NCBI GenBank assembly: GCA_023128965.1
Contig: JAGMCY010000160.1
Coordinates: 1 to 50,865 of the forward strand
Direction of reading: 5' to 3'
Length of the DNA stretch: 50,865 nucleotides
From: Candidatus Aenigmatarchaeota archaeon
GTDB lineage: Archaea; Aenigmatarchaeota; Aenigmatarchaeia; QMZP01; QMZT01
Shown here: one piece after another, positions 1-8,386 of the stretch
How the letters are laid out: the number at the start of each line of letters is the position of its first letter
How positions within the stretch are numbered: position 1 is the first letter of the stretch
Translations under genes and position numbers: made by a program
Notes under the pieces: model-generated
What the model was told of the DNA's origin: nothing
Database searches by the model: none
Seen by the model: the letters and a program-made list of their open reading frames with translations, nothing else

Positions 1-437
1 TATTCCCTCTTCTTCGCTAGCTCTGCTTGTTCCAAAGGGACGCCGCAGTGCTCGCGAATCTCGCTGGGGCTCATGTCCCCGAAACCGACTACTTGGATCC
101 CCCTCTTTTTTATTGATTCCAGGACTTTTCTCAATTTTTCATATTCGATTCCGAGCTTTATGACAAGATATTCTCCGTCAACATGATCGTATTTGAAATC
201 GAAAGGGAAGTAGTTTTTGGGTATGAGTATCGCTCCGCCGTTCTCTACTATAAACGGGTCTTTATTCCCAAGTTTCCTCCTGTACAGCTCCGTTTCCTCC
301 CTTGTTTTACTCGTGCAGAAAACGAGTGGGGTTTTGGTTTTTTTTATTAATTTCAGGGCAGGTAGCGCTTTATCAAAAGAATAACTCTTGGGGTCAAGCA
401 GGGTTCCGTCAAGATCTGTGAAAATTATAATCTTCAT
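1..437 (-). CDS. gpgP: Glucosyl/mannosyl-3-phosphoglycerate phosphatase (HAD family), 3' end off the window
   Basis: I translated this by hand from the ATG at 437; the reading frame runs off the window at base 1, so about 145 N-terminal residues are visible. It opens MKIIIFTDLDGTLLD, the HAD motif I with both catalytic aspartates. It continues with a TSKTREE stretch (motif II region) and a GFGDMSPSEI segment typical of the mannosyl-3-phosphoglycerate phosphatase (MpgP) family. The start overlaps the stop of the upstream synthase gene by ATGA, so the two are almost certainly translated together. Given that partner, the substrate is most likely glucosyl-3-phosphoglycerate, releasing the compatible solute glucosylglycerate. 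The family call is firm; the sugar specificity is inferred from the neighbour. Confidence 0.85.
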   Translation of the reverse strand, partial: MKIIIFTDLDGTLLDPKSYSFDKALPALKLIKKTKTPLVFCTSKTREETELYRRKLGNKDPFIVENGGAILIPKNYFPFDFKYDHVDGEYLVIKLGIEYEKLRKVLESIKKRGIQVVGFGDMSPSEIREHCGVPLEQAELAKKRE

Positions 438-1426
438 ACGTAAAGCCACTTGGGATATTTTTTAAACTTTTTCCTGTACTCATGCAAAGTGATCATGGGC
501 GGGCGTTCTCTTTCGGTTATTATTTTATTTTTCAAGTGATACTCGCCATCACGTCTCTCTATAATTCTGTATTTGTTTTTGATCTTTTTAACAAGTATCA
601 GTTTCCCAAGTGTATTCGCTCTCTTAGCGAATACTTGAAGTATCCCGAAGGCCATGTTGCTGAGACCGGATAACTCCTGGTTTCTGTGGACCCTTCTTAC
701 CAGATCCACCTGTGCTATGGAGTTGAGGCCGAACTTTTTAACAAGGTCTATCATCATCCCTGTTTCAACCCCGTAACCGGTGAAATAAGGTATTTTTTCC
801 AGGGCTGTCCTCCTCGCTGCGGCTTCTCCGCTGAGCGGTTGCACGAAACCAGCAAGCCTCGGGAAATACATGTTGAGCAGTGGCCTTATCAAGAGTTCCG
901 TGACCCTCCCTCCTCCCAGGGGCTGGAGTTTGTCCCCAAACCTCAATGGTCTTTTGTAGTAGGGTTTTACGAACTTTATTTTCGGATGGGTAAGCAAAGG
1001 ACCAAGAGGGCCGTAAACAAACCTCGGATGGATGTTCCGAATGTCAGCATCAACCCAGCAGATAATGCTTCCACTTGCAACATACAATCCCTTCCATAAG
1101 GCTTCCCCTTTGCCCCTCCAGTTTCCTCTTTTTTTGAGTATTTCGCTGTCGAAGCAAACCGTAGCTCCTGCATCTCTAGCCACCTCCCTCGTTCTGTCCG
1201 TGCTGTGGGAATCAATAACGATTATTTCATCAACGAGCCCGTGCTTGTCCATTAAACTTGACTTTAAAACCCTGACCACCTTTCCTATCGTACGTTCCTC
1301 GTTCAAGGTGGGTATTAAAACGCTTATCGTCTCTTTTTGCTTCCTTTTAAACTCGACCAATCTCTTAATGTGGGAAAAACTCTTGTATTTGAACCTGTTT
1401 TTAACGAACCATTCTTCTACTTTCAT
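434..1426 (-). CDS. gpgS: Glucosyl-3-phosphoglycerate synthase (GT81 family)
   Basis: This 330-residue GT-A fold transferase joins a nucleotide-activated glucose to 3-phosphoglycerate. The GT2-like start is clear (SVLIPTLNEERTIG near residue 36), followed by the donor-binding VDADIRNIHPRFVYG block around residues 125-140. The acceptor-side GGGRVTELLIRPLLN and GFVQPLSGE stretches are hallmarks of GpgS rather than of the GT55 mannosyl enzyme. The gene overlaps the phosphatase gene by 4 bases (ATGA). The pair would make glucosylglycerate, an osmolyte known in methanogens, mycobacteria and some bacteria, often under salt stress or nitrogen limitation. The product is cytoplasmic. I am confident in the family and fairly confident in glucose as the sugar. 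Confidence 0.88.
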   Translation of the reverse strand: MKVEEWFVKNRFKYKSFSHIKRLVEFKRKQKETISVLIPTLNEERTIGKVVRVLKSSLMDKHGLVDEIIVIDSHSTDRTREVARDAGATVCFDSEILKKRGNWRGKGEALWKGLYVASGSIICWVDADIRNIHPRFVYGPLGPLLTHPKIKFVKPYYKRPLRFGDKLQPLGGGRVTELLIRPLLNMYFPRLAGFVQPLSGEAAARRTALEKIPYFTGYGVETGMMIDLVKKFGLNSIAQVDLVRRVHRNQELSGLSNMAFGILQVFAKRANTLGKLILVKKIKNKYRIIERRDGEYHLKNKIITERERPPMITLHEYRKKFKKYPKWLYV

Positions 1427-1480
1427 AAGTTATTAAAGTTTCGTTGGTGGGTATAAAAAAGTTTAATTCCAAGAAAAGGC

Positions 1481-2491
1481 TCATTTCCTCCATTTCTTTT
1501 TAACATACCCTACGAGATCGACCAGCCGTTTGCTGTACCCCCACTCGTTATCGTACCAGGCAAACACCTCTATCAGATCGCCCTCTATGTTCGTGAGCAG
1601 GGAGTCGAATATCGCTGAATGCGGATTTCCTATTATGTCCAACGAAACTATCGGCTCCTCGCAGTATTGTAGTATACCCTTGAGCTTGCCTTCCGCCGCC
1701 CCCTTGAAAGCCCTGTTTATCTCATCCACGCTCGCTTTTCTGCGAAGCTCTACAACCAAGTCCACGATAGAACCGTCCGCAACCGGCACGCGCATGGCTG
1801 AGCCTGTCACCTTTCCTTTCAGTTTCGGTATGACCTCTCCCAGGGCTTTCGCTGCTCCTGTGCTCGTAGGGACTATCGAAGTCGCTGCGGATCTCCCCCT
1901 CCTCCAGTCCTTGTGAGGAGCGTCGAGAAGCCTCTGGTCCGATGTGTATGCGTGGATGGTCGTCATGAAGCCCTTCACTATCCCGAATTTGTCGTCAAGG
2001 ACTTTAGCCACAGGAGCGAGACAGTTTGTAGTGCAGGAAGCGTTCGAAATAACATCGTCTTTTTTCGGGTTATAGGTATTTTCATTCACACCAAGAACTA
2101 TCTGCCTGATGGGCTTGTCTCCCTTTGGCGGAGCGGAAATTATCACCTTCTTCGCTCCCGCTTTCAAGTGACCCTCAACCTGTTCCCTCTTTCTGAAAAA
2201 ACCCGTGGATTCTATCACCACGTCAATCCCTAGCTTCCCCCATGGAAGATTTGCTGGGTTCTTTTCCGAGAACATCAGGATCCTATCGCCGTTCACGGAA
2301 ATGAAGTTTTCCCCTGCCTTTATTCTCCCCTTAAACCTCCCGTAAACGGAATCGTACTTGAAAAGATGTCCCATAGTTTTCGCATCTGCCAGATCGTTCA
2401 CAGCTACGACATTGAAGTCCCTATTTCCCAGGGAAGCCTTCAGAAAATTCCTCCCTATCCTTCCAAAACCATTAATAGCGACTTTCAGCAT
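1481..2491 (-). CDS. gap: Class I glyceraldehyde-3-phosphate dehydrogenase
   Basis: This 336-residue enzyme shows the full bacterial/eukaryal-type GAPDH pattern. It has the Rossmann start INGFGRIGRNFLKA, an acidic residue after the second strand (AVNDLAD) that favours NAD, and the catalytic cysteine in SNASCTTNCLAP near residue 150. The HAYTSDQRLLDAPH block and the SAATSIVPTSTGAAKA phosphate-binding loop follow. Most archaea use the unrelated class II enzyme; class I is known in haloarchaea and scattered lineages, so lateral acquisition is likely. It oxidises glyceraldehyde-3-phosphate to 1,3-bisphosphoglycerate or runs in reverse. It sits downstream of an ADP-dependent sugar kinase in the same orientation, with 46 bp between them, which suggests a small glycolytic unit. 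Confidence 0.95.
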   Translation of the reverse strand: MLKVAINGFGRIGRNFLKASLGNRDFNVVAVNDLADAKTMGHLFKYDSVYGRFKGRIKAGENFISVNGDRILMFSEKNPANLPWGKLGIDVVIESTGFFRKREQVEGHLKAGAKKVIISAPPKGDKPIRQIVLGVNENTYNPKKDDVISNASCTTNCLAPVAKVLDDKFGIVKGFMTTIHAYTSDQRLLDAPHKDWRRGRSAATSIVPTSTGAAKALGEVIPKLKGKVTGSAMRVPVADGSIVDLVVELRRKASVDEINRAFKGAAEGKLKGILQYCEEPIVSLDIIGNPHSAIFDSLLTNIEGDLIEVFAWYDNEWGYSKRLVDLVGYVKKKWRK

Positions 2492-2537
2492 AACATCACC
2501 CTATTTGAATTTATGAAATATCTTCGTAATAAAGGTT

Positions 2538-3614
2538 TCATTTCAAAGCTGCGAGAGCATCCGCAATCGAAGAGGCGTCTCCAATACCCGTTATGACTTT
2601 TGGTTCAGGCGTTACGTAAGCTGGGATCAACACGGAATCCTTCCCTTCAATTTTCTTCACCTCGTATCTATCGAGTTTCGAAACCCTCTCAAGGTTTTCC
2701 CTTATACCCCCGAATAACTTTGCAGCTGGAACCTTCACGGAATACTCCCCTGCTTTCGAGTTTTTCTCCCTGTCCTTCCGGAAGAAGGTTAACCTGTATT
2801 TGATCGAATGGATCGTGAGCCTATCAAGACCGCTACTTTTCATGAATTCCGAGAAAAACCCCGGATTTTCGAGAGGATCGCCTTCGAAACCTATGAATTT
2901 CGTCTCGCATTCGTTCATGCCCAGCGAATTCAAAACCCCTTCATCCGTTAGTTTCTTGATCGCATATCTTATGGTTTCCGTTCCCTCGCCGAGCTCCAGG
3001 TGGACCTTGCATTTTTTCCCCGTCAAGATATCCGAGATTAAATCGACCTTATTCCTGTATGTAGGGGAGACCAAATGAAAACCGCAGAGCCAGAGCATAT
3101 CCGCGAAATTTATGTTCTTCCAGAAATGTTCATCCAACCTGCATTCGTAAGAGGCGGGATCAAAGGTGAATATCTTCCTGTGATCTTTCCTTTCGAAAGA
3201 TAAATGTTCGAATTCTGGATCGTCCATAATAGTTTCAAGAGGTTCAACAAAACCTCTTTTGTCAGCTAATTCTATTCCTTTATGTTTGCTGAGCATTTCC
3301 ATTATCGATTTAGGTCTTAAAGGACACGACAAAACACATGGAATTCCCAATTCGTTGAGAACTAGTGCTGCGTTACCTGCATTCCCCCCTATTTTCCTTA
3401 TCCCTTTGAAATTCCCCTTCAAGAATTCGAAAAGTTCTTTGTCTATCAAACATTCGCAGTCTTTTCGTTCGTTTTCCAGAACGTAAACTATCTCTCCGGG
3501 TTTCGAAAGTATCTCCTTTGAGGGTTTCACGGGCTCGATCCCTTCGAATTTTTTTGTATCGTAATCGGTTATTATGGAATCCAGATTCGTGAACAAACCA
3601 ACGAAAATCCTCAT
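2538..3614 (-). CDS. ADP-dependent phosphofructokinase/glucokinase family sugar kinase
   Basis: I chose the ATG at 3614 (MRIFVGLFTNLDSII), which gives 358 residues; the open frame extends 11 codons further but without a better start. The GGNAGNAALVLNELGIP segment is the sugar-binding region of the ribokinase-like fold. The C-terminal GIGDASSIADALAA contains the GxGD motif whose aspartate is the catalytic base. ADP-dependent kinases of this family (PF04587) phosphorylate glucose or fructose-6-phosphate in modified archaeal glycolysis. The protein is shorter than the usual 450 or so residues, so the lid domain may be reduced. Which sugar it uses cannot be read from the sequence. It probably shares a transcript with gap. 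Confidence 0.75.
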   Translation of the reverse strand: MRIFVGLFTNLDSIITDYDTKKFEGIEPVKPSKEILSKPGEIVYVLENERKDCECLIDKELFEFLKGNFKGIRKIGGNAGNAALVLNELGIPCVLSCPLRPKSIMEMLSKHKGIELADKRGFVEPLETIMDDPEFEHLSFERKDHRKIFTFDPASYECRLDEHFWKNINFADMLWLCGFHLVSPTYRNKVDLISDILTGKKCKVHLELGEGTETIRYAIKKLTDEGVLNSLGMNECETKFIGFEGDPLENPGFFSEFMKSSGLDRLTIHSIKYRLTFFRKDREKNSKAGEYSVKVPAAKLFGGIRENLERVSKLDRYEVKKIEGKDSVLIPAYVTPEPKVITGIGDASSIADALAALK

Positions 3615-3712
3615 GTTTATAATTTCATTTTGGTTAATTAAAAACACCCGTAAAATCGTTCGAAAATACCGGTAAAAAACTTATATTACTAAAATACAAT
3701 TTCAAAATTACG

Positions 3713-4975
3713 ATGAAAGGTAAATTTAAGAATATCGGTTTCATTTCCACGAGGATCGCAGGTACGGATGGAGTATCTTTAGAAATAGAAAAATGGGCCA
3801 AGGTTCTGGAGAGAAATAAATATAATTGTTATTACTTTGCTGGAGCATCCGATAGACCACCCAAAAAATGCTTTTTGGTGAAGGAAGCGCACTTCGGGCA
3901 TCCGAAAATCATGAAAATAAGAAAAGGATGTTTCGGGAAAGAAGAGCGTTCCCCTGAAATCAGCAAATTAATTGAAAACTTGAAAAATCAGCTCAAGAAA
4001 AAAATTCAGCAATTTGTTGAGAAGTTCGATATAGATTTGATCATCCCTGAGAACGCGTTAGCCATTCCCATGAACATTCCTTTGGGTTTGGCAATTACAG
4101 ACTTCATTGCTGAAACTGGTTTCCCCACAATAGCGCATCATCACGATTTTTATTGGGAAAGAAATCGCTTTCTGGTTAATTCGGTGAACGATTATCTGGA
4201 CCGGGCATTCCCGCCAGATTTGCCTTCCATCGAACATGTGGTGATAAATTCCATTGCCAGTGAGGAGTTAAGTCATCGTAAGGGGATCTCGAATACAATT
4301 ATCCCGAATGTCTACGATTTCGCTTCCCCTCCTTCCCGGTCGGACAGCCATTGCCCGGATCTGCGAAAGCGCATTGGATTAAAAGAAAACGATTTGTTTG
4401 TCCTCCAACCCACGCGCGTGGTCCCGCGTAAATGCATTGAAACATCGGTTGAACTTGTTCATCAAATGAAGCTGAAAAATCCCGTGCTCGTTATCTCCCA
4501 TGCTAGCGGTGATGAGGGAAGCTCTTATTACGAAAACATCAAAGAATATGCGAAAAATCTGGGTGTGAAAATTGTTTCTATCGAGAAGATTATCGGACCT
4601 AAAAGAATGGAGAAGGGGGAGGGGAAGATTTATACCATAGGAGACGTGTATCTATGCGCGGATTTGGTAACATATCCTTCAAGTTATGAGGGATTTGGAA
4701 ACGCCTTCCTTGAGGCAATTTATTATAGAAAACCTGTTGTTGTGAACAGATACCCGATTTACATCGTGGATATTGAACCAAAGAGATTCGATCTGATCGC
4801 CATCAACCGTTTTGTCACGAAAGAAACAATCAAAAAAATCAGAGAGATTCTGAAAAACGAAAAACGAAGGGAGAAAATGGTGGAAAAGAATTACCGTGTG
4901 GCGCTTGAGTATTTTTCTTATGAGGTGTTGGAGAATTCGCTAAAAGATACCATTGAGGAGCTACAAAAAGGGTGA
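3713..4975 (+). CDS. GT4-family glycosyltransferase
   Basis: This 420-residue protein has the GT-B architecture. The N-terminal acceptor domain starts GFISTRIAGTDGVSLE with the glycine-rich GTDG loop. A conserved HHHDFYWER sits mid-protein, and a C-terminal Rossmann domain carries the donor-phosphate and E-x7-E region (YPSSYEGFGNAFLEAIYY near residue 325-340). It is probably cytosolic and uses a nucleotide-sugar donor. A TATA-like stretch lies about 30 bp upstream (3678-3690), so it likely starts a two-gene transcript with the next GT4 gene. Proximity to gpgS/gpgP suggests, but does not prove, a role in extending glucosylglycerate or in surface glycan synthesis. Confidence 0.85.
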   Translation: MKGKFKNIGFISTRIAGTDGVSLEIEKWAKVLERNKYNCYYFAGASDRPPKKCFLVKEAHFGHPKIMKIRKGCFGKEERSPEISKLIENLKNQLKKKIQQFVEKFDIDLIIPENALAIPMNIPLGLAITDFIAETGFPTIAHHHDFYWERNRFLVNSVNDYLDRAFPPDLPSIEHVVINSIASEELSHRKGISNTIIPNVYDFASPPSRSDSHCPDLRKRIGLKENDLFVLQPTRVVPRKCIETSVELVHQMKLKNPVLVISHASGDEGSSYYENIKEYAKNLGVKIVSIEKIIGPKRMEKGEGKIYTIGDVYLCADLVTYPSSYEGFGNAFLEAIYYRKPVVVNRYPIYIVDIEPKRFDLIAINRFVTKETIKKIREILKNEKRREKMVEKNYRVALEYFSYEVLENSLKDTIEELQKG

Positions 4976-4982
4976 GAATGAA

Positions 4983-6227
4983 ATGAAAAACTTAAACATC
5001 GCTTTGCTGCATTACTCATGCCCTCCCGTGGTTGGAGGTGTAGAGGAAGTCGTTAGCCAACAGTCCTCATTATTTCACAGGCATTTTCAGAAAGTCAAAA
5101 TCTTTACGGGTATGGGGGCGCAATTTTCCGATTATTTTCAGGTAGAGATCAACCCATTACTCGGGTCGCGAAACAAAAAGATATTACACGCCCACAAGTC
5201 GGCAAGAGAGGGGAACCTCAAGCCAATCGAATCACTGACCCTGAAGATTTACAAGTATCTAAAGCGTTCACTCCAGGATTTCGATATCCTAATCGCCCAC
5301 AATGTCCTGACCATGCGCTACAACCTACCATTAACTCACGCCCTCCTACGTTTGGCTGAGGAGGATTTTATCCCCATAATTGGCTGGGACCATGATTCTC
5401 CTTATTTCTATCATGATTATCCTTCCTACTTGGACGAAGAACCGTGGAGTATCCTTAAACAATATAATTCAAAGGTATGTTATGTGGTTATTTCAGAGAG
5501 CCGTAAGAGACAATTCGAAAAGTTATACGGCAAGGGGAATAACATTCATGTCGTGCCTAATGGTATTGACCCCATTACCTTTTTTGGATTGAGCCCTTTA
5601 ACAATTCGGTTAATCCAGGAACAAAATCTCTTTGATGCCGACCTTTTAATAGTGCAGCCATCGCGCCTACATCCACGAAAAAATGTGGAATTGTCAATCC
5701 GCGTGTTGCGAGCGCTTAAGGATAAGGGGATAAATGCACGTTTGTTGATTACAGGTACTTATGATCCCCACGAGTCTAGAACGGTCGAATATTATAAGAA
5801 AATCCTGTCACTTGCCCGGGAATTGAACGTTAAGAAGGACGTTCTTATGACAGCAGAATACAAATTTAAGAGCGGTCAACGACTCATCCCCAGTCGTATT
5901 ATAATGCGGGACCTTTACCTGATTTCCGATATCTTATTCATGCCCAGCATACATGAAGGGTTTGGCCTTCCGTTGCTGGAATCCGGCATGATTAAATTAC
6001 CTGTTGTTTGTTCTGACATTTCTCCTTTCAAAGAAGTCGGGGGTAATGAGGTCTGCTTTTTCGAACTAAGTGAAACCCCTGAAGAGATCGCTGAAAAAAT
6101 TCTCAATTTACTTTCGATTAGAAAATCAAACCGTTTTTTCCGCAGGGTTATCAAAGATTATACATGGGATAACATATACAAAGAGAAATTGCTTCCTCTT
6201 TTGACTGAAATAAAAGAAAGGGCCTGA
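4983..6227 (+). CDS. GT4-family glycosyltransferase
   Basis: I chose the ATG at 4983 (MKNLNIALLHYSCPPVVGGVEEVV) over the upstream in-frame TTG at 4953, because a GGTGA ribosome site lies at 4971-4975. The protein has 414 residues. The PPVVGGVEEVVSQQS loop is the GT4 acceptor-domain signature, and VQPSRLHPRKNVELSIRVL is the donor-domain start. MPSIHEGFGLPLLESGMIKLPVVCSD is the E-x7-E donor-binding motif with its retained glutamates. The start lies only a few bases past the preceding GT4 stop, so the two are coupled. Substrate unknown. Codon usage looks looser than in the neighbouring ribosomal genes, which would fit acquisition by transfer. Confidence 0.85.
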   Translation: MKNLNIALLHYSCPPVVGGVEEVVSQQSSLFHRHFQKVKIFTGMGAQFSDYFQVEINPLLGSRNKKILHAHKSAREGNLKPIESLTLKIYKYLKRSLQDFDILIAHNVLTMRYNLPLTHALLRLAEEDFIPIIGWDHDSPYFYHDYPSYLDEEPWSILKQYNSKVCYVVISESRKRQFEKLYGKGNNIHVVPNGIDPITFFGLSPLTIRLIQEQNLFDADLLIVQPSRLHPRKNVELSIRVLRALKDKGINARLLITGTYDPHESRTVEYYKKILSLARELNVKKDVLMTAEYKFKSGQRLIPSRIIMRDLYLISDILFMPSIHEGFGLPLLESGMIKLPVVCSDISPFKEVGGNEVCFFELSETPEEIAEKILNLLSIRKSNRFFRRVIKDYTWDNIYKEKLLPLLTEIKERA

Positions 6228-6259
6228 AATGATTTTAAACCCTGGGTGAAAATTTATTC

Positions 6260-6985
6260 ATGTTATATCTCGTGGGCCTAGGCGTGTGGAACGAGAAAGA
6301 CATCTCGCTTCGCGGGATCGAGGTTTGTAAGAAATCGGATTCTGTCTACTGCGAATTGTACACGGCGTACTGGGGAGGAGACCTTAAGAAACTGGGAAAA
6401 TTAATCAGTAAGAAAATCGAAATCCTTGAGAGGAAGGATGTGGAGGAGGGATCGGATAAAATCCTGGAGGATGCTAAATCGAAAGATATCGTACTCCTCG
6501 TCCCGGGTGATCCTCTCGTGGCGACAACGCATGTTCATCTGATTCTGGAGGCGAAGAAAGCGAACATACCCATCGAAATCGTTCATTCCTCCTCGATATA
6601 CACGAGCATCTCTCGAACCGGTCTGCAGATATACAAGTTCGGCAGGACGGGAACTGTCATAACCCCGAAAGGGGGGTATGAAAGTCGGGGGTTCTACGAT
6701 TTGATCAAAGAAAACCTTAAACACGGTCTGCATACGCTTCTTCTCCTCGACAGGGACATGGGGACGAAAAGAGCGCTCGAAATACTCAAGGGGATAGAAA
6801 GCGGGGGGGGGAAGAAAATCTTGAAGCATGCTGTCCTCTGTTCGAAACTGGGGTCGGAACACGAAAGGATCGTTTACGGGAAGATTGAGGATTTGCTTGA
6901 TATGGACCTCGCCCCCCCGGCCGTGATAATCATCCCCGGAAAGCTTCATTTCATGGAGAAGGAATTCTTGGAGATGCTGGAATAG
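6260..6985 (+). CDS. dphB: Diphthine synthase
   Basis: This 241-residue SAM-dependent methyltransferase makes the diphthine intermediate on the EF-2 histidine. The tetrapyrrole-methylase fold shows as MLYLVGLGVWNEKDISLRG at the N-terminus, then VYCELYT, and the SAM-binding VLLVPGDPLVATTH and SSIYTSISRTGLQIYKFG segments. The length fits the archaeal family. Its substrate EF-2 is encoded in this same window at 16338-18518 and retains the target histidine. The gene lies 32 bp after the second GT4 gene in the same direction and may have its own promoter. High confidence. Confidence 0.95.
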   Translation: MLYLVGLGVWNEKDISLRGIEVCKKSDSVYCELYTAYWGGDLKKLGKLISKKIEILERKDVEEGSDKILEDAKSKDIVLLVPGDPLVATTHVHLILEAKKANIPIEIVHSSSIYTSISRTGLQIYKFGRTGTVITPKGGYESRGFYDLIKENLKHGLHTLLLLDRDMGTKRALEILKGIESGGGKKILKHAVLCSKLGSEHERIVYGKIEDLLDMDLAPPAVIIIPGKLHFMEKEFLEMLE

Positions 6986-6988
6986 AAA

Positions 6989-7216
6989 TTACTGAATCTC
7001 CCTGTAAAATGAAACGTCTATCGAAAAGAGCCCGACACCCACGACTATCATCAGAACCACTATCAGGACGAGCGTGATGAACGGGTCGAGATTCGCAAAA
7101 GAATACGCGATCAGGTAGACGAGGAGGAGGACTGCTATTAAAAAGACTATGGAAACTATTATCCTTAACTTCCAAGAGAACTGCTTCACGTGGACTTCGT
7201 CCCTTTTGAATGCCAT
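6989..7216 (-). CDS. Small two-helix membrane protein
   Basis: This 75-residue open frame begins MAFKRDEVHVKQFSWKLR and then has two hydrophobic stretches (about residues 21-41 and 47-65) separated by a short FANLDPF turn. The positive N-terminus predicts N-in topology with both ends inside. I do not recognise the family. It is transcribed divergently from the ribosomal cluster and converges on dphB with only 3 bp between the stops. The AT-rich interval 7217-7295 would hold both start regions. Compact size and membrane pattern support a real gene, but no function can be assigned. Confidence 0.6.
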   Translation of the reverse strand: MAFKRDEVHVKQFSWKLRIIVSIVFLIAVLLLVYLIAYSFANLDPFITLVLIVVLMIVVGVGLFSIDVSFYREIQ

Positions 7217-7235
7217 GTTGAAACCTCACAACCAA

Positions 7236-7262
7236 GTTTCTATATATATTTATAAATTAATT
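7236..7262 (+). promoter_or_regulatory. TATA-rich promoter region of the ribosomal protein cluster
   Basis: The run TCTATATATATTTATAAATT lies about 35-55 bp before the uL4 start at 7296 and is the only strong TATA-like element between the divergent small membrane gene and uL4. It could serve either direction. The start site is not determined. Confidence 0.5.
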
Positions 7263-7295
7263 TAACATAAATATTGTCATTCGCGTGGTTTGACT

Positions 7296-8108
7296 ATGCA
7301 TTCGCTGCCCGTATTCGATTTGAATGGAAAGGAGAAGGGGAAGATTTCGTTACCCGAAACTTTCTCGGAAAAGGTTCGAATTGATCTTATTCGAAGGGCG
7401 GTGCTTGCGGAGGTGAGCAAATCAAGGAAGGCGTACGGAAGCGATCCTCTCGCTGGGCACAGGAGTTCCGCCCATTACCACGGGAGGAGGTCGAGAAGAG
7501 ACACGCAGATGAACAGGGAGCTCGCGAGAATGAAAAGGATTCACGGTCAGGGTTTTCTCAACCTTACGGTGAGGGTCGTCCCGCAGGCTGTGAAGGGCCG
7601 AAAAGCGCATCCCCCAAAGCCCGGAAAGAAATGGGCTCTGAAAATAAACAAGAAAGAACGAAGGAAAGCGCTAAAATCGGCGCTAGCAGCGACGCTTGAC
7701 AAGGACCTGGTTTCGGGAAGGGGACACAGGATTTCAGGGGTGAAGCATGTCCCGATCGTGATAGAGGACGGGTTCCAGAAAATAAGCAAGACTTCCGAGG
7801 TGATCAAAACCCTCGAAAAGTTCGGTCTGGAAGAGGAACTGGAGAGGTGTGGAAAGAAGAAGGTGAGGTCAGGAAGAGGAAAAATGAGGGGTAGAAAATA
7901 TCGAACGAGAAGAGGACCTTTGGTGGTCATAGAGAAGGACGAAGGAGTTCGAAAGGCTCTAGGGAACGTACAGGGAATTGATGTTTCACTCGCGAAAGAG
8001 CTGGATGTGAGTTCTCTCGCTCCGGGCACGCACCCGGGGAGGTTCGCGATATTCACTAAGTCCGCTATAAAGGAGTTGGATTTGAATGGCAGAGAAAAGG
8101 GGAAGTGA
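7296..8108 (+). CDS. rpl4: Large-subunit ribosomal protein uL4
   Basis: I chose the ATG at 7296 (MHSLPVFDLNGKEKGKISLPE) instead of an in-frame TTG two codons upstream. At 270 residues it matches archaeal uL4. The exit-tunnel loop is visible as GSDPLAGHRSSAHYHGRRSRRDTQMN, and GTHPGRFAIFTKSAIKELD is the typical archaeal C-terminus. It assembles early on domain I of 23S rRNA and lines the peptide exit tunnel. In most archaea uL3 lies immediately upstream; here uL4 is the first gene of the cluster and uL3 is absent from the window. Its end overlaps uL23 by 23 bp. Confidence 0.96.
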   Translation: MHSLPVFDLNGKEKGKISLPETFSEKVRIDLIRRAVLAEVSKSRKAYGSDPLAGHRSSAHYHGRRSRRDTQMNRELARMKRIHGQGFLNLTVRVVPQAVKGRKAHPPKPGKKWALKINKKERRKALKSALAATLDKDLVSGRGHRISGVKHVPIVIEDGFQKISKTSEVIKTLEKFGLEEELERCGKKKVRSGRGKMRGRKYRTRRGPLVVIEKDEGVRKALGNVQGIDVSLAKELDVSSLAPGTHPGRFAIFTKSAIKELDLNGREKGK

Positions 8109-8385
8109 GAAGGGTAGGAAAGAAAAGGATGCGTGGGATGTCCTTATATATCCTCATCTCACTGAAAAATCAATGAACATGGTTGAGCTGGAGAACAAAT
8201 TAGTATTCATAGTTAATAAAAAGGCGGACAAGAATGAAATAAAGGAAGCGATTGAGAAGGAGTTCGAGGTGAGGGTTGAATGGGTGAGGACAGAGATAAC
8301 GACAAGAGGTCAGAAAAAGGCCTTCATAAAGATACACCCTGACTTTTCCGCGGCAGACATCGCTTCCAAATTGGGGATGATATAA
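8086..8385 (+). CDS. rpl23: Large-subunit ribosomal protein uL23
   Basis: This 99-residue protein contains the uL23 signature LIYPHLTEKSMNMVELENKLVFIVN followed by KADKNEIKEAIEKEFEV. uL23 sits at the tunnel exit and is the docking site for SRP and other nascent-chain factors. The N-terminus (MAEKRGSEKGRKEKDAW) is a basic extension that overlaps the end of uL4, so an internal start is possible, but no other ATG precedes the conserved core. It is followed one base later by uL2. Confidence 0.95.
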   Translation: MAEKRGSEKGRKEKDAWDVLIYPHLTEKSMNMVELENKLVFIVNKKADKNEIKEAIEKEFEVRVEWVRTEITTRGQKKAFIKIHPDFSAADIASKLGMI

Positions 8386-8386
8386 C

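Noticed and set aside
4953..4982. Upstream TTG start for the second GT4 gene
   Set aside because: The GGTGA site at 4971 fits the ATG at 4983, where the conserved GT4 N-terminus begins.
6401..6949. 182-codon frame antisense to dphB
   Set aside because: It mirrors the strong codon bias of dphB and has no recognisable motif.
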